Assembly: GCF_007992175.1 (NCBI RefSeq)
Contig: NZ_BJZT01000004.1
Coordinates: forward strand, 45,447-109,446
DNA: 64,000 nucleotides
Source: Methylobacterium haplocladii
GTDB taxonomy: Bacteria; Pseudomonadota; Alphaproteobacteria; Rhizobiales; Beijerinckiaceae
Direction: 5' to 3'
Shown: positions 27,601-38,231 of the stretch, one piece after another
How the letters are laid out: every line of letters begins with the position of its first letter
How positions within the stretch are numbered: the stretch's first letter is position 1
Notes under the pieces: generated by a model
Told to the model about the DNA's origin: nothing
The model's input: only the letters and a program-made list of their open reading frames with translations
Databases searched by the model: none
Program-made: the position numbers and the translations under genes

Positions 27601-28752
27601 GCTTTGCGCCAGTCGCAGAAGATGGAGGCGGTCGGCCAGCTCACCGGCGGCGTCGCGCACGATTTCAACAACCTGCTGACGATCATCCGCTCTTCGGTCG
27701 ACTTCCTGCGCAGGCCCGACCTGCCCGACGACCGGCGCAGGCGCTACATGGACGCTGTCTCGGACACGGTGGAGCGCGCCGCCAAGCTCACCGGGCAGCT
27801 TCTCGCCTTCGCCCGGCGGCAGGCGCTGAAACCCGAGGTGTTCGAAGTGGGCAGCCGGCTCGGCGGCGTCGCAGACATGGTCGACACCGTGACCGGCGCG
27901 CGCATCAACGTGGTGACCCACGTGCCGGACCAGCCCTGCTACATTCGGGCCGACATCAGCCAATTCGAGACCGCGCTGGTGAACATGGCCGTCAACGCCC
28001 GCGACGCCATGGACGGCGAGGGCACGCTGACCCTGCGCCTCGTCTGCTCGACGCCGATGCCGGCCTTGCGCGGCCATGCCGGCGCGCGCGGCCCCTTCGC
28101 GGCCGTCTCGCTGCATGATACCGGCTCGGGGATCGGGGCCGATGCACTCGCGCACATTTTCGAGCCGTTCTTTACGACCAAGGAGGTCGGGCGCGGCACC
28201 GGGCTCGGTTTGAGCCAGGTCTTCGGCTTCGCCAAGCAATCGGGCGGCGACGTCGCGGTGGAGAGCGAGCCCGGCACGGGCACCACCTTCACCCTGTTCC
28301 TGCCCGAGATCGAGGCGCCGGAAGGCGGCGAGTTGGCCCAGCCCCTGGAATCCGACCTGTCCTCCGACGGCACCGGACGGCGCGTGCTCGTCGTCGAGGA
28401 CAATATCGAGGTCGGCCGGTTCGCCACGCAGATCCTCCAGGACCTCGGCTACGCCACCGCCTGGTCCGCCAATGCCGAGGAGGCGCTCGACTCGCTGGGC
28501 AGCGACGGCGCCGGCTTCGACGTCGTGTTTTCCGACGTGGTGATGCCCGGCATGGGCGGCGTGGCGCTTGCGGAAGAACTCCGCCGCCGCCTTCCCGAGC
28601 TGCCCGTGGTCCTCGCCTCCGGTTACAGCCACGTCCTCGCCCAGGAGGGCGCGCACGGCTTCGAGCTGCTGCACAAGCCCTACTCGGCCGAGCAGCTCTC
28701 GCGGGTCTTGCGACGGGTCAGTTCACGGGGACCGCGGGTGAAGGGGGAGTAG
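24634..28752 (+). CDS. Multi-sensor hybrid histidine kinase (GAF/PAS array, HisKA, HATPase, receiver)
   Basis: This 1372-residue protein has no membrane segment and is probably cytosolic. In order: an N-terminal GAF-like domain (about 1-160), a PAS/PAC (about 170-310), a second GAF (about 320-470), then about four PAS domains to residue 980, a short coiled coil ([19 protein letters not shown]), HisKA with H1009 in GGVAHDFNN, a HATPase, and a C-terminal receiver with phospho-acceptor D1301 in [11 protein letters not shown]. The ATG at 24634 is the most plausible start; the upstream frame looks non-coding. It starts 143 nt after the previous kinase and ends 6 nt before glnE, suggesting cotranscription with glnE. 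Signals are unknown; light, redox or small molecules are possible. Confidence 0.9.
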   Translation: MTGEPARNGDEACRLAALRSYDILDTPPEAEFDDIAQMAAQACDTAMAHINFIDADRQWIKAAVGHDAREMPLDFGFCTETLEKAGLLIIPDLSEQPERADNPLVSGAPHLRFYAGVPLKSPEGWVIGTLCVLDRVPHDLSDQQIFILHALARTVMAKLEMRRTDNALRRSETRLRLALAAAGQGDWELDLRTLNLQTSETCRAHFGRAPDRRFTYDELQASVHPDDRERMQAAVAGAIADKVDYDIEYRCIRPDGIERWMHIHGRPSYTDDGTPRSMVGISTDVTARREIETALRASEARLSASEARQAFLLKLADAIRALTDPHAIMSAAVEALCRHLKVGRTGYGRVQPDGRTIVREVGYTDGVQPATGPQDMEAFGSELLDKLRAGKTIVVSDVASGTAADPSVWQAVGVRAFIGVPLVRDGRLIATLYATENRMRVWTWDEVTLVEDVAARTWDAVERAGAEASKRESATRHRQILDSTIDYAIIAMDRDGRITEWNEGARRILGWDEAEMLDQTAERFFTPEDRAKGQIEAEMRRAATTGIGNDERWHLRKGGERFWASGEMTPLRDEAGQPIGFVKVLRDRTADQLAREALDEVRQRQEIALDTGRVGFFDWDVERDVIEGDARFAGFFGLDAAATAAGVPMADVLARIHEKERDGVTRHIAQTLASRGDYTQEYRVRTEGMDRWLMARGRCYATAHGRPLRYAGTVIDVTEQKTTQARLRDSEDRYGTLFRSIEAGFTIIELQFEGERAVDYRFVEANPAFEAQTGLVGVVGRWVSELVPGLEQHWFDTYGRVATTGESIRFENGASAMEERWFDVYAFRVGNPVARRVALLFTDISVRRRLELQLRRLNETLETQVAERTAERDRVWRNARDLLAVIDRTGVFRAVNPAWEATLGFRSDEILGRNFLDFLAPEDVERSRRAHEIAMLESLSNFENRYRHFDGSCRTIAWQTSVEGELVYAYGRDVTVERERHAELTHAQEALRQSQKMEAVGQLTGGVAHDFNNLLTIIRSSVDFLRRPDLPDDRRRRYMDAVSDTVERAAKLTGQLLAFARRQALKPEVFEVGSRLGGVADMVDTVTGARINVVTHVPDQPCYIRADISQFETALVNMAVNARDAMDGEGTLTLRLVCSTPMPALRGHAGARGPFAAVSLHDTGSGIGADALAHIFEPFFTTKEVGRGTGLGLSQVFGFAKQSGGDVAVESEPGTGTTFTLFLPEIEAPEGGELAQPLESDLSSDGTGRRVLVVEDNIEVGRFATQILQDLGYATAWSANAEEALDSLGSDGAGFDVVFSDVVMPGMGGVALAEELRRRLPELPVVLASGYSHVLAQEGAHGFELLHKPYSAEQLSRVLRRVSSRGPRVKGE

Positions 28753-28758
28753 GCGCCC

Positions 28759-31671
28759 ATGAGCAGCCCGCAGCCGCTGAGCGCGCGCCTCGGCGCGGCC
28801 CCTCCCCTCTCGGATCCGGACGAGGCCGAGGAGCGGTTCTCGACGATCGCGGAGGCTCTGCCGGCCACGCTTCGCACAGGCCGGCCGCGCGACCTGCTTC
28901 TGGCCCTCGCCGACCACTCGACTTTTCTCTGGACCCTCGCCTCTCGCGACCCCGACCGCCTTGCCAGCCTGTTCACGGAAGCGCCTGAGGCCGCCAACGC
29001 CCGGATCGTCGCCGACCAGCGCTCGGCAGGGCACGGATCGGACGATCTCGACGCCGTCGGCGTCCGGCTTCGCACCAACCGGAGCGAGCACGCATTGCTG
29101 GTCGCACTCGCCGATATCGGCGGCGTCTGGCCGGTGAAGGCCGTGACCGAGGCCTTGTCGGATTTCGCCGACGCCTCGGTCTCGGCCGCCGCCGACGCGA
29201 TGTTGCTTCAGGCCGCCACCGCCGGGCGGTTCCTGCCGTCCGATCCCAAAAACCCGCAGGCGGGCTCCGGCCTCGTCCTGCTCGGCCTGGGTAAGCTCGG
29301 CGGTCGCGAGCTCAACTATTCGAGCGACATCGACCTGATCGTGCTGTTCGACGCCGAGGCCGCCCCGCTCAAGGAGGGGCTGGAGCCGACGCCGTTCTTC
29401 TCGCGGCTGGCGCAGGGCATGGCGAAGCTCCTGCAGGAGCGCACCGCCGAAGGCTACGTCCACCGCGTCGATTACCGCCTGCGGCCGGATCCCGGCTCGA
29501 CGCCGACGGCACTGAGCCTGGACTCCGCTTATCACTACTACGAGAGCACCGGGCAGAACTGGGAACGCGCCGCCTTCATCAAGGCGCGACCGATCGCCGG
29601 CGACATTCCGGCCGGCGAGCGCTTCCTCGCCGACCTGACGCCCTTCGTCTGGCGCAAATACTTCGATTTCGCGGCCATCGCCGACGTCCACGCCATGAAG
29701 CGGCAGATCCATGCCGTGCGCGGCCACGAGGCGCTGGCGGTCGCCGGCCATGACATCAAGCTCGGGCGCGGAGGCATCCGCGAGATCGAGTTTTTCGTGC
29801 AGACGCAGCAGCTGGTATTTGGGGGCCGTCGGCCGGCGCTTCGCGGACGCGGCACCATCCCGATGCTGTCGGCCCTGCACGACGACGGCTGGATCTCGGA
29901 GCAAGCCCGCGACGAGCTCGGCGCCGCCTACGGCTTCCTGCGGACCGTCGAGCACCGCCTGCAGATGGTGCGCGACGAGCAGACCCAGCGCCTGCCCGCA
30001 GATGACGGGGAGCTGGAACGCTTTGCCCACTTCGCCGGCTACGAGACCCGAAAGGACTTCGAAGAGGCGCTGCTCGGCCACGCCCGGCGGGTGCAGGGGC
30101 ATTACGCGCTACTGTTCGAGGCGGGGCCGGACCTGTCGTCGGAGATCGGCGATCTGGTCTTCTCGGGCTCCAATGACGATCCGGCAACGCTGGAGACCCT
30201 GCGAAAGCTCGGCTTCCGCGAGCCGGAGCGGGTGGCCGAGACCGTGCGCGGCTGGCATTTCGGGCGACGCTCGGCCGTGCGCAGCAGCCGCGCCCGCGAG
30301 GTCCTGACCGAGCTGGTTCCGGCGCTGCTCAAGTCGCTCGCCGGCACGCCCGATCCGGATGCCGCCCTCGACAATCTCGACCGGGCCTTCGCCCGCATGC
30401 CCGCTGCCGTCGAACTGCTGACGATCCTGCGCGAACGCGAGCGCCTGCGCACGCTCTTCGCCGACCTCGTCGGCAGCGCGCCGCGCCTCGCCGACATCGT
30501 CGCCTTCAGCCCGCACGTGCTCGATGCGGTGATCGACCCCGGCTTCGTCGAGCCGACGACCGACGCGGCCGAGATCGCTGCGCATTATCGCGGCCTCGTC
30601 GGCGAGCCCGACAGCCACGAAACCTTCCTCGATCGCTCGCGCGACGCGGCGCGCCAGCTTCGCTTCGTCACCGGCGCGCGGCTGCTCTCCGGCATCCTCA
30701 CGCCCGAGGGTGGCGGCCGGGCCTTCTCAGCGATCGCCGATGCCGCCGTCGCGAGCTCGCTCGAAGAAGTCGCCGGGCATTTCGAGGCCGAGCACGGCCC
30801 CGTCCCGGGCGGGCGCATGGCGGTGCTCGGCTTCGGCCGACTCGGCTCGCACCAGCTCACGGCGGAGTCCGATCTCGACCTCGTGGTGCTCTACGATTTC
30901 GACGCCGACAGCCGCGCGAGCACCGGAAGACGCCCGCTGGATGCGGCGGTGTACTTCAATCGGCTGACGCAACGCCTCGTCGCGGCGCTCACCGCCCCGA
31001 CCCGGCGCGGCAGCCTCTACGAGGTCGACCTGCGCCTGCGTCCCGGCGGTGGCCAGGGCTCCGTCGCCACGCAGTTCCGGAGTTTCCGTGCCTATCAGGG
31101 TGAGGAAGCCGAATTGTGGGAGCACATGGCCCTCACCCGCGCCCGCGTCGTCGCCGGGGACTCGGGCCTCGCCGAAGAGGCGACCGGGGTGATCCGCGAC
31201 GCGCTGATGCAGACGCGCGACCCGAAGATCGTGAGCCGCGAAGTCCGCGCGATGCGTGCCCTCATCTCGAAGGAGAAGGGCGACGACGGTCCCCTCGACC
31301 TCAAGCTCGCGCCCGGCGGCCTCCTCGACCTCGACTTCCTGGCACAGGCCCTGGTGCTCGGCCATGCCGGCGCAATGCCGGACCTGATCGGCCTCGACGC
31401 GCCCGCCGTGTTCCACTTCGCGGCGGAGCACGATCTGCTGGCGGCCGGCGATTGCGAAACCCTCGTGGCGGCCTACCGTCTGCTCGACGATGTCCATCAC
31501 TGGCAGCGCCTGATGGTCGAGGGCGATCCGACGACGGCCACGCCCGTGGCGCTGGCCCGCCTCGCCCGCGCGGTGAACCTGCCGGATGCGCAGGCGTTGG
31601 GGACGCAGTTGGAGACCGAGCGGAAGGCCGTGCGGCGGCTGTTCGAGGCATTGCTCAAGGCGGGGCGCTGA
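28759..31671 (+). CDS. glnE: Bifunctional glutamine-synthetase adenylyltransferase/deadenylylase
   Basis: The 970-residue enzyme adds or removes AMP on glutamine synthetase in response to PII and glutamine. It has two nucleotidyltransferase domains with intact catalytic motifs: GKLGGRELNYSSDIDL near residue 180 (deadenylylation half) and GFGRLGSHQLTAESDLDL near residue 695 (adenylylation half), with helical regulatory regions between. Length is normal. It follows the hybrid kinase by only 6 nt, so kinase and glnE are probably on one transcript. A long inverted repeat follows the gene. Confidence 0.96.
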   Translation: MSSPQPLSARLGAAPPLSDPDEAEERFSTIAEALPATLRTGRPRDLLLALADHSTFLWTLASRDPDRLASLFTEAPEAANARIVADQRSAGHGSDDLDAVGVRLRTNRSEHALLVALADIGGVWPVKAVTEALSDFADASVSAAADAMLLQAATAGRFLPSDPKNPQAGSGLVLLGLGKLGGRELNYSSDIDLIVLFDAEAAPLKEGLEPTPFFSRLAQGMAKLLQERTAEGYVHRVDYRLRPDPGSTPTALSLDSAYHYYESTGQNWERAAFIKARPIAGDIPAGERFLADLTPFVWRKYFDFAAIADVHAMKRQIHAVRGHEALAVAGHDIKLGRGGIREIEFFVQTQQLVFGGRRPALRGRGTIPMLSALHDDGWISEQARDELGAAYGFLRTVEHRLQMVRDEQTQRLPADDGELERFAHFAGYETRKDFEEALLGHARRVQGHYALLFEAGPDLSSEIGDLVFSGSNDDPATLETLRKLGFREPERVAETVRGWHFGRRSAVRSSRAREVLTELVPALLKSLAGTPDPDAALDNLDRAFARMPAAVELLTILRERERLRTLFADLVGSAPRLADIVAFSPHVLDAVIDPGFVEPTTDAAEIAAHYRGLVGEPDSHETFLDRSRDAARQLRFVTGARLLSGILTPEGGGRAFSAIADAAVASSLEEVAGHFEAEHGPVPGGRMAVLGFGRLGSHQLTAESDLDLVVLYDFDADSRASTGRRPLDAAVYFNRLTQRLVAALTAPTRRGSLYEVDLRLRPGGGQGSVATQFRSFRAYQGEEAELWEHMALTRARVVAGDSGLAEEATGVIRDALMQTRDPKIVSREVRAMRALISKEKGDDGPLDLKLAPGGLLDLDFLAQALVLGHAGAMPDLIGLDAPAVFHFAAEHDLLAAGDCETLVAAYRLLDDVHHWQRLMVEGDPTTATPVALARLARAVNLPDAQALGTQLETERKAVRRLFEALLKAGR

Positions 31672-31728
31672 GCGCGTTGTACCGAGAGGGGGTCCGGTGT
31701 AGCCGAGAGGCCTATTCGACGTTCATCG

Positions 31729-31887
31729 GCAACCCCAACGCTCCTCATGCTGAGGTGCCGAAGTGAAGCGGAGGCTTCGAAGCACCCACGACGGTCCTCC
31801 CAACGGAAACCCCGCTTGGGAGATACGGTCAGGGGTGCTCCGAGGCTCCTTCGGAGCACCTCAGCATGAGGGTCGTTGGGGATTGCC
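31729..31887. repeat. Palindromic intergenic repeat C
   Basis: Two inverted arms (31729-31788 and 31832-31887) share cctcatgctgaggtgc and flanking matches such as ccccaacg. The right arm contains its own small hairpin (ctccgaggctccttcggag). The sequence differs from repeats A and B. It fills most of the glnE-methyltransferase spacer. Confidence 0.8.
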
Positions 31888-31940
31888 AATCACGGCGGAG
31901 CCAACCGTCGGCGAGACCACCCCGACCGCCCCGAGGCCCC

Positions 31941-32693
31941 ATGACCTTCCGCTCCGGCAACCCGGCCGTCGACCGCTACATCACGGAGGACTACGAGAGC
32001 GTGCGCGGCATGTCCTCGCGCTTCGCGGCGACGATCTGTGCGCACGTGATCCGCCGGCAGACCGACCTCGGCATTGCGGGGCACTTCGCCGAGATCGGCA
32101 CCTTCGAGGGCCGGTTCTTCATCGCCATGGCGCTCGGGCTGGCGCCCGGCGAACGGGCGCTCGGCATCGACACGTTCGACTGGCCCGATGCCGGCATCGT
32201 CGATCGGTTTCACGGCCACTGCGCCCGGCTCGGGCTAGCCGAGGACCGCGTCGTCGCGATCAAGGCCGCCGCCCGCGACCTCACCGACGGGGACGTCGCG
32301 CAGGCGCTCGGCGGCCCGGTGCGCTTCTGGCACATCGACGGCGACCACACCCCGAAGAGCCTCACCGCCGATCTCGACCTCGTCGTGCAGAGCCTGCACC
32401 CCCAGGGCATCCTCTGCCTCGACGACATGCTGCACCCGGGCTACCCGCTCCTGATCGTGGCGGTCCACGCTTGGCTCGCGCGCCATCCCGAGATGCGGAT
32501 ACTCGCCGTGATCGACCGCGAGGACATCGTCGCGGCGGCCAAGGTGATGATCTGCCGAGCCGATGCCGTCGACCTCTACGGGCAGGACCTTGTCGATGCC
32601 TTCCCGGCCCATCATTGGAAGCTCGGATCCGACTGGGGCGACTATTTCGCGGTCGTGCTGACCCCCAACCCGCGGCTGGCCGTGGTGGAGTAG
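31941..32693 (+). CDS. Class I SAM-dependent methyltransferase (Methyltransf_24-like)
   Basis: The 250-residue protein has a Rossmann-type SAM motif I (FAEIGTFEGRF near residue 50), an acidic HIDGDH segment near residue 132 and LCLDDMLHPGYP near 160, as in small-molecule or sugar O-methyltransferases of the Methyltransf_24 group. The substrate is unknown. The ATG at 31941 follows repeat C; the frame reaches back to 31866, but that part lies in the repeat arm. Confidence 0.75.
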   Translation: MTFRSGNPAVDRYITEDYESVRGMSSRFAATICAHVIRRQTDLGIAGHFAEIGTFEGRFFIAMALGLAPGERALGIDTFDWPDAGIVDRFHGHCARLGLAEDRVVAIKAAARDLTDGDVAQALGGPVRFWHIDGDHTPKSLTADLDLVVQSLHPQGILCLDDMLHPGYPLLIVAVHAWLARHPEMRILAVIDREDIVAAAKVMICRADAVDLYGQDLVDAFPAHHWKLGSDWGDYFAVVLTPNPRLAVVE

Positions 32694-32702
32694 GCAAGCT
32701 CT

Positions 32703-32801
32703 TCCCGTCATCGCGAGCGCAGCGAAGCGATCCAGGGCCGAGGCGCCGACCGTCGCGGGCGTGGCCCTGGATCGCTTCGCCTCCGGCTCGCGATGACGGG
32801 A
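32703..32801. repeat. Palindromic intergenic repeat A2
   Basis: The arms match perfectly over cccgtcatcgcgagc at the ends and gcgaagcgatccagggcc inside, around a short spacer. It is the same family as the repeat at 1357-1446. It lies between the methyltransferase gene and secA, which read in the same direction. Confidence 0.88.
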
Positions 32802-32930
32802 TGGGCATTGAACAGCGCCGCTCTTTCGGATGCGTCCCCCGATATTTACCTCTATAAGCCCGCCCAACGCCGGCTGACGGTGCCGTTCCGGCATCTCGCG
32901 GGCGACACTTTCGTAGTCCGCAGGTTCACG

Positions 32931-35849
32931 ATGCTCGGTGCATTCGCCAAGAAGATTTTCGGCTCGGCCAACGACCGTCGGGTCAAGGGCTTCCGTCCCC
33001 GTGTCGACCAGATCAACAAGCTGGAGCCGGAAATCGCGGCGCTGACCGACGATCAGCTGCGTGAACGCACCCTGGCCCTGAAGGCCGAGGTCGCCGCCGG
33101 CAAGAGCCTCGACGACGTCCTGGTCCCGACCTTCGCCCTGGTGCGCGAGGCGGCCAAGCGCGTTCTCGGCCAGCGCCACTTCGACGTGCAGCTCATGGGC
33201 GGCATGGTGCTCCACGAGAGCGGCATCGCCGAGATGAAGACCGGCGAGGGCAAGACCCAGGTGGCGACGCTCGCCGTCGTGCTCAACGCGCTCTCGGGCA
33301 AGGGCGTCCACGTCGTCACCGTGAACGACTACCTGGCCTCGCGCGACGCCGAGTGGATGGGCCGGATTTACAACTTCCTGGGGCTGACCGTCGGCACCAT
33401 CGTGCACGGGCTCGACGACGACCAGCGCAAGGAAAGCTACGCCTGCGACATCACCTACGGGACCAACAACGAGTTCGGCTTCGACTATCTTCGCGACAAC
33501 ATGAAGTACGAGCTCTCGCAGATGGCGCAGCGGGGGCATAACTTCGCGATCGTCGACGAGGTCGACTCGATCCTGGTGGACGAGGCGCGCACGCCGCTGA
33601 TCATCTCCGGCCCGGTGGACGACCGCTCCGAGCTCTACATGGCCGTCGACGCGGTGATGCCGCAGTTGGAGCGCGAGCATTACGACCTCGACGAGAAGCA
33701 GCGCACCGTCTCGCTGACGGAATCCGGAAACGAGTTCATGGAGGAGGCCCTGCGCGAGGCGGGCATCCTCAAGGAGGGCGACCTCTACGACGCGCACAAC
33801 GTCACGATCGTCCACCACGTCACGCAGGCGCTGCGCGCCCACACCCTGTTCACCCTGGACAAAGACTACATCGTCAAGAACGACGAGGTGGTGATCATCG
33901 ACGAGTTCACCGGCCGCATGATGCAGGGCCGGCGCTACTCGGAGGGCCTGCACCAGGCGCTCGAGGCCAAGGAGCGGGTCACGATCCAGCCCGAGAACCA
34001 GACTCTCGCCTCGATCACCTTCCAGAATTATTTTCGACTTTACAATAAGTTGGCGGGAATGACCGGTACGGCCGCGACCGAAGCCGACGAGTTCGCGGAG
34101 ATCTACAAGCTCGACGTGGTCGAGATCCCGACGAACCGCCCGGTCGAGCGCGTCGACGAGGACGATCAGGTCTACCGCACGGTCCAGGAAAAATACGACG
34201 CGATCATCCAGGAGATCGACAAGGCGCATGAGCGCCATCAGCCGGTCCTCGTCGGCACCGGCTCGATCGAGAAGTCGGAGCTGATCGGCGAGATGCTGAC
34301 GAAGCACGGCTACACGCTGCTCGACTACTCGGACCCGAACGCGCTGACCGACGTCTACAAGGCCGCCCGCGAGAACCGGGTGACCAAGCGCTTCGCCGTG
34401 TTGAACGCCCGCTTCCACGAGCAGGAGGCCTACATCGTCGCCGAGGCCGGCGTGCCGGGCGCCATCACCATCGCCACCAACATGGCCGGCCGCGGCACCG
34501 ACATCAAACTCGGCGGCAACCTCGACATGCGCATCGAGAAGGAGCTCGCGGAGCTCGCGGACGGCCCCGAGCGCGACGCCGCCATCGAGGCGCTGAAGGC
34601 CGAGATCGCCGAGAATCGCGAAAAGGTGCTGAACTCGGGCGAGAAGGCCAACCCCGAGGTCGGCCTGAAGAAGGACCTGCCGGGCGGCCTCTACATCGTC
34701 GGCACCGAGCGCCACGAGTCTCGCCGCATCGACAACCAGCTCCGCGGCCGTTCCGGCCGCCAGGGCGATCCCGGCCGCTCGAAGTTCTTCCTGTCGCTGC
34801 AGGACGACCTGATGCGGATCTTCGGTTCGGACCGCATGGACGGCATGTTGACGCGGCTGGGCCTGGAGCAGGGCGAGGCGATCATCCACCCCTGGATCAA
34901 CAAGGCCATCGAGAAGGCGCAGCAGAAGGTCGAGGCACGCAACTTCGACATGCGCAAGAACGTGCTCAAGTACGACAACGTCATGAACGACCAGCGCAAG
35001 GTCGTGTTCGAGCAGCGCCGCGACCTGATGGGCCAGGACAGCGTGCGCGAGACGGTCGACGAGATGCGCGAAGGCGTGATCGACGACCTCGTCGCGCTGC
35101 ACGTGCCCGAGAACGCCTATGCCGAGCAGTGGGACATCGCGGGGCTGAAGGAGCGCACGCAGGAGGTGCTGAACCTCGACCTGCCGGTGCAGGACTGGGC
35201 GGCCGAGGAGGGCATCGCCGACGAGGAGATGCGCGAGCGCCTGAAGAAGGCGGGCGAGGAATCCTATGCCGCGCGCACCGAGAAGAACACGCCCGAGGTG
35301 ATGACCTATGTCGAGAAACAGGTCGTGCTGCAGACCCTCGACCACCTCTGGCGCGAGCACCTCGTCACCCTCGACCACCTGCGTCAGGTCATCGGCTGGC
35401 GCGGATTCGCCCAGCGCGACCCGCTGAACGAGTACAAGTCGGAAGCCTTCGACCTCTTCAACGGCCTCGTCACGGCGCTCCGCGAGCAGGTCACCGGTCA
35501 GCTCTCGCGCATCGAGATCATGTATCAGGATCCGGAGGGTGCAGACGGCACCTCGGCGAGCTTCGAGCAGGCCGGGCTCGGCCAGCCGCAGCTTCCGCCG
35601 ATGTTCGCCCAGCATCTCGATCCCGTCACCGGCGAGAACGAGTTCGGCCGCGGCGGCTCCGGCAGCGATGGCGGCGGCGGTCCGGCCTATGGCTACGCCG
35701 CACGCGACCTGTCGGCGGACACGGCCGTGCTCGAACGCAACCCCGACGACAGCACCACCTGGGGAAAGGTCGGCCGCAACGAGCCCTGCCCGTGCGGCTC
35801 GGGCAAGAAGTACAAGCACTGCCACGGGCGGTTCGAGAGCGAGGCCTGA
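32931..35849 (+). CDS. secA: Preprotein translocase ATPase SecA
   Basis: The 972-residue motor drives protein export through SecYEG. It shows Walker A (MKTGEGKTQ near residue 103), Walker B ([24 protein letters not shown] region, split near residue 208), the helicase motif [13 protein letters not shown] near 520, and the C-terminal zinc motif [14 protein letters not shown] near 952-965, which binds SecB and phospholipid. The ATG at 32931 gives the standard N-terminal [12 protein letters not shown]. Length is at the long end, normal for alphaproteobacteria. A small GNAT gene starts 9 nt after. Confidence 0.97.
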   Translation: MLGAFAKKIFGSANDRRVKGFRPRVDQINKLEPEIAALTDDQLRERTLALKAEVAAGKSLDDVLVPTFALVREAAKRVLGQRHFDVQLMGGMVLHESGIAEMKTGEGKTQVATLAVVLNALSGKGVHVVTVNDYLASRDAEWMGRIYNFLGLTVGTIVHGLDDDQRKESYACDITYGTNNEFGFDYLRDNMKYELSQMAQRGHNFAIVDEVDSILVDEARTPLIISGPVDDRSELYMAVDAVMPQLEREHYDLDEKQRTVSLTESGNEFMEEALREAGILKEGDLYDAHNVTIVHHVTQALRAHTLFTLDKDYIVKNDEVVIIDEFTGRMMQGRRYSEGLHQALEAKERVTIQPENQTLASITFQNYFRLYNKLAGMTGTAATEADEFAEIYKLDVVEIPTNRPVERVDEDDQVYRTVQEKYDAIIQEIDKAHERHQPVLVGTGSIEKSELIGEMLTKHGYTLLDYSDPNALTDVYKAARENRVTKRFAVLNARFHEQEAYIVAEAGVPGAITIATNMAGRGTDIKLGGNLDMRIEKELAELADGPERDAAIEALKAEIAENREKVLNSGEKANPEVGLKKDLPGGLYIVGTERHESRRIDNQLRGRSGRQGDPGRSKFFLSLQDDLMRIFGSDRMDGMLTRLGLEQGEAIIHPWINKAIEKAQQKVEARNFDMRKNVLKYDNVMNDQRKVVFEQRRDLMGQDSVRETVDEMREGVIDDLVALHVPENAYAEQWDIAGLKERTQEVLNLDLPVQDWAAEEGIADEEMRERLKKAGEESYAARTEKNTPEVMTYVEKQVVLQTLDHLWREHLVTLDHLRQVIGWRGFAQRDPLNEYKSEAFDLFNGLVTALREQVTGQLSRIEIMYQDPEGADGTSASFEQAGLGQPQLPPMFAQHLDPVTGENEFGRGGSGSDGGGGPAYGYAARDLSADTAVLERNPDDSTTWGKVGRNEPCPCGSGKKYKHCHGRFESEA

Positions 35850-35858
35850 ACAGCGCCG

Positions 35859-36281
35859 ATGGCGCAATCGGGCATCGTCTACGGCGTCGAGCCGAACCTG
35901 AGCGCGGCCGAGTTCCGCCGCGTCCTCGTCGCCTCCGGGCTCGATGCCCGCCGCCCGGCCGGGGATCCCGACCGGTTGGAGCGCATGCTGCGTGGTGCGA
36001 ACCTGATCGTCACGGCCCGCGCCTACACACCGGAACGCGCTCTCCTCGGCGTCGCGCGGGTGATCACCGACTTCGCCTACTGCGCCTACGTGTCGGACCT
36101 CGCCGTCGCTCGTCCGCAGCAGGGCAGCGGCATCGGCCGAGGCCTGCTCGACGCGGTCCGGAAGCAGGTCGGCCCGGAGGTCGCGGTGATCCTGATCGCG
36201 GCGCCCGGGATCGAGACGTACTACGACGGGATCGGCATGAGCCGGGTAGCGCATGCGTTCAGGTTCGACCGGGAACGGTAG
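35859..36281 (+). CDS. Small GNAT family N-acetyltransferase
   Basis: The 140-residue protein has the short-form GNAT layout, with VSDLAVARPQQGSGIGRGLL holding the acetyl-CoA binding Q-x-x-G-x-G loop near residue 88 and a C-terminal YYDGIGM segment. It starts 9 nt after secA and is probably cotranscribed with it. The acceptor is unknown. Confidence 0.85.
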   Translation: MAQSGIVYGVEPNLSAAEFRRVLVASGLDARRPAGDPDRLERMLRGANLIVTARAYTPERALLGVARVITDFAYCAYVSDLAVARPQQGSGIGRGLLDAVRKQVGPEVAVILIAAPGIETYYDGIGMSRVAHAFRFDRER

Positions 36282-36331
36282 TTCCGAGCCCTGCCCGAAT
36301 CCGTCGTATTCTCAAGCTCCGGACGCCGCGA

Positions 36332-37066
36332 TCACCCCGGTTGCCCAGCCGGCACCAGGATCGGCGACGGGATCCGTGCCCGCACCTTCCGCACCTGCCG
36401 CACCGTCACCGGCCGATAGAGCTGCTTCGTCGCATCGATGACGTGCAGCCCCGCGAAGGGCAGCGACAGGCTGGTGCCGAGCCACTCCCAGGTTCCGGCT
36501 GTCTGCAGCATCAGCCGGGTGCGGACCGGCGGCATATAGAGCGTCTCGGCCCAGCCCTCCGGCGAGAACAACGTGTCGCGCATCAGCCGGCTGAGCTGCG
36601 AGCGGCTGTAGGGCTGGCCGTGGCCGAACGGGGTCGCATCGCGCCGCGCCCAGACCCCGGTGCGGTTCGGGACGACGAGGATCATGCGGCCGCCTGGCGT
36701 CAACACCCGCCAGACGTCGGCCAGCAACTCGCTCGGGCTCTCGACGCCCTCGAGTGCGTGGACGAGGATGACGCGGTCGACCGCGGCTTCGGGCAGCGGC
36801 ATCATGGTCGGGTCGGCGAGCGCCGTGATCGAGCGGCCGGTGGCGGGCCAGTTCACTACGCCTTGCGTCGCCGGCATGAAGGCGAGGGTGCGCTCGGCGA
36901 TGTAGTGGACCGGCCCGAGATACGGCGTCACGTAGCCGAGGCCGAGGATGCGGAGGCCGGAAACCGAGCCGAGAAACCCCTCGATCGCCCGCGCCACGAA
37001 GCGGTGCGTGACGAGGCCGAGCGGGCTCGCATAGAAGGCCCGCAGATCATTGACGTCGAGACGCAT
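36332..37066 (-). CDS. Class I SAM-dependent methyltransferase
   Basis: The 244-residue protein has a Methyltransf_11 core: ILGLGYVTPYLG for motif I (slightly divergent, with a Thr-Pro in the glycine loop), DRVILVHALEGVES and LTPGGRMILVVPNR. The ATG at 37066 is chosen because the core begins soon after; earlier in-frame ATGs lead into unlikely sequence. It is divergently arranged with the glyoxalase II-like gene, a pairing I recall from related genomes. The substrate is unknown. Confidence 0.82.
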   Translation of the reverse strand: MRLDVNDLRAFYASPLGLVTHRFVARAIEGFLGSVSGLRILGLGYVTPYLGPVHYIAERTLAFMPATQGVVNWPATGRSITALADPTMMPLPEAAVDRVILVHALEGVESPSELLADVWRVLTPGGRMILVVPNRTGVWARRDATPFGHGQPYSRSQLSRLMRDTLFSPEGWAETLYMPPVRTRLMLQTAGTWEWLGTSLSLPFAGLHVIDATKQLYRPVTVRQVRKVRARIPSPILVPAGQPG

Positions 37067-37314
37067 CGGGACGGGTTCCGGCACGGCCGGTTTCCTCTGC
37101 CGGACAGCTTGGGTGCACCTCGCAAAACTCCCGACCGCCGGAAGTTCACCCGATGCCCTCGACAGCGCAGCGGGAGTTTCGTGAGAGACACTCGGCATGA
37201 ATGGGGATTGCCCGCTACGTGGGCAAGCGCGGCCGGCCTGATGGATCGGAACTGCGGTGGGCAACGGCCCGTTCTCCCGCACAATCCGCATTCGTCGCAA
37301 GGACGCGAGGCCTC

Positions 37315-38094
37315 ATGAGCGCTGACGGACCCGAGATCCGCACCTTTCTCTGCCGCAGCGACAACATCGGCGTGCTGATCCGCGATCCCGCAACAGGAGC
37401 GTGCGCCGCCATCGACGTACCGGATGCCGAGCCGGTGCTGGCCGCCCTCGATGAGGCCGGTTGGACGCTCACCGATATCCTCGTGACCCACCGGCACGGC
37501 GACCATGTCGCGGGCATTCCCGAGGTGAAGGCGCGCACCGGTGCCAAGGTTACGGCACCTGCGAAGGCCGGCAATGCCGTGCCGGACGTGGATCGCTCAA
37601 TCGCCGAAGGCGACCGGGTCGAAGTCGGCATGCTGGAGGCAGAGGTCTGGGAGACGCCCGGCCATTGCGCCGACCACGTCAGCTATATCTTTCGGAATGC
37701 CGGCGTCGCGTTCGCCGGCGACACGCTGTTTACCCTCGGCTGCGGCCGGGTGATGGAGGCCGAACCCGAGACGCTGTGGCACTCGCTGGAACGCTTCCTC
37801 GTCCTGCCGGACGCCATGAAAGTCTATAGCGGTCACGACTACGTGCTCGCCAATGCACGCTTCGCCCTTGCTGCCGATCCCGGCAATGCCGCATTGCAAG
37901 AGCGGATGGCAGAGGCCGAGCGACTCAAGGCTGAAGGCGGATTTCTGATACCCTCCACGATGGCTGCGGAGAAGGCGACGAACCCTTTCCTGCGCGCCGC
38001 AGAACCGGACCTCGCCCGCGCGGTCAAACTCGATCCGGGCACCGATCCCGAGAAGGTATTCACGGCACTCCGGGCCTGGAAGAACCGGTTCTGA
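37315..38094 (+). CDS. gloB: Hydroxyacylglutathione hydrolase (glyoxalase II)
   Basis: The 259-residue metallo-beta-lactamase-fold enzyme would hydrolyse S-lactoylglutathione to lactate and glutathione, the second step of methylglyoxal removal. The metal motif THRHGDH is at residues 58-64, GHCADHVSY near 118 and FAGDTLFTLGCGR near 137, and the substrate-binding C-terminal domain (SGHDYVLANARFAL, KATNPFLRA) is complete. The ATG at 37315 gives the normal N-terminus. Confidence 0.92.
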   Translation: MSADGPEIRTFLCRSDNIGVLIRDPATGACAAIDVPDAEPVLAALDEAGWTLTDILVTHRHGDHVAGIPEVKARTGAKVTAPAKAGNAVPDVDRSIAEGDRVEVGMLEAEVWETPGHCADHVSYIFRNAGVAFAGDTLFTLGCGRVMEAEPETLWHSLERFLVLPDAMKVYSGHDYVLANARFALAADPGNAALQERMAEAERLKAEGGFLIPSTMAAEKATNPFLRAAEPDLARAVKLDPGTDPEKVFTALRAWKNRF

Positions 38095-38231
38095 GCGAAG
38101 TCGTCGGCACCGAGCCGCAGCTTGGCCGGGGGCACCCCTTGCCTGACGCGCTGCGAGATGCATGAAGCCGTCCCATCGGCCCGGACCGATCCAGCGTCCT
38201 CGGCCCCAACCACGAACCCTATGAGCATCGC

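Noticed and set aside
32235..36254. A 1339-codon minus-strand open frame opposite secA
   Set aside because: Same reason: antisense of a strongly supported essential gene, with shadow-like composition and no motif.
38095..38231. Possible gene remnant after gloB
   Set aside because: A short in-frame stretch looks vaguely protein-like, but it is too short and matches nothing I can name.
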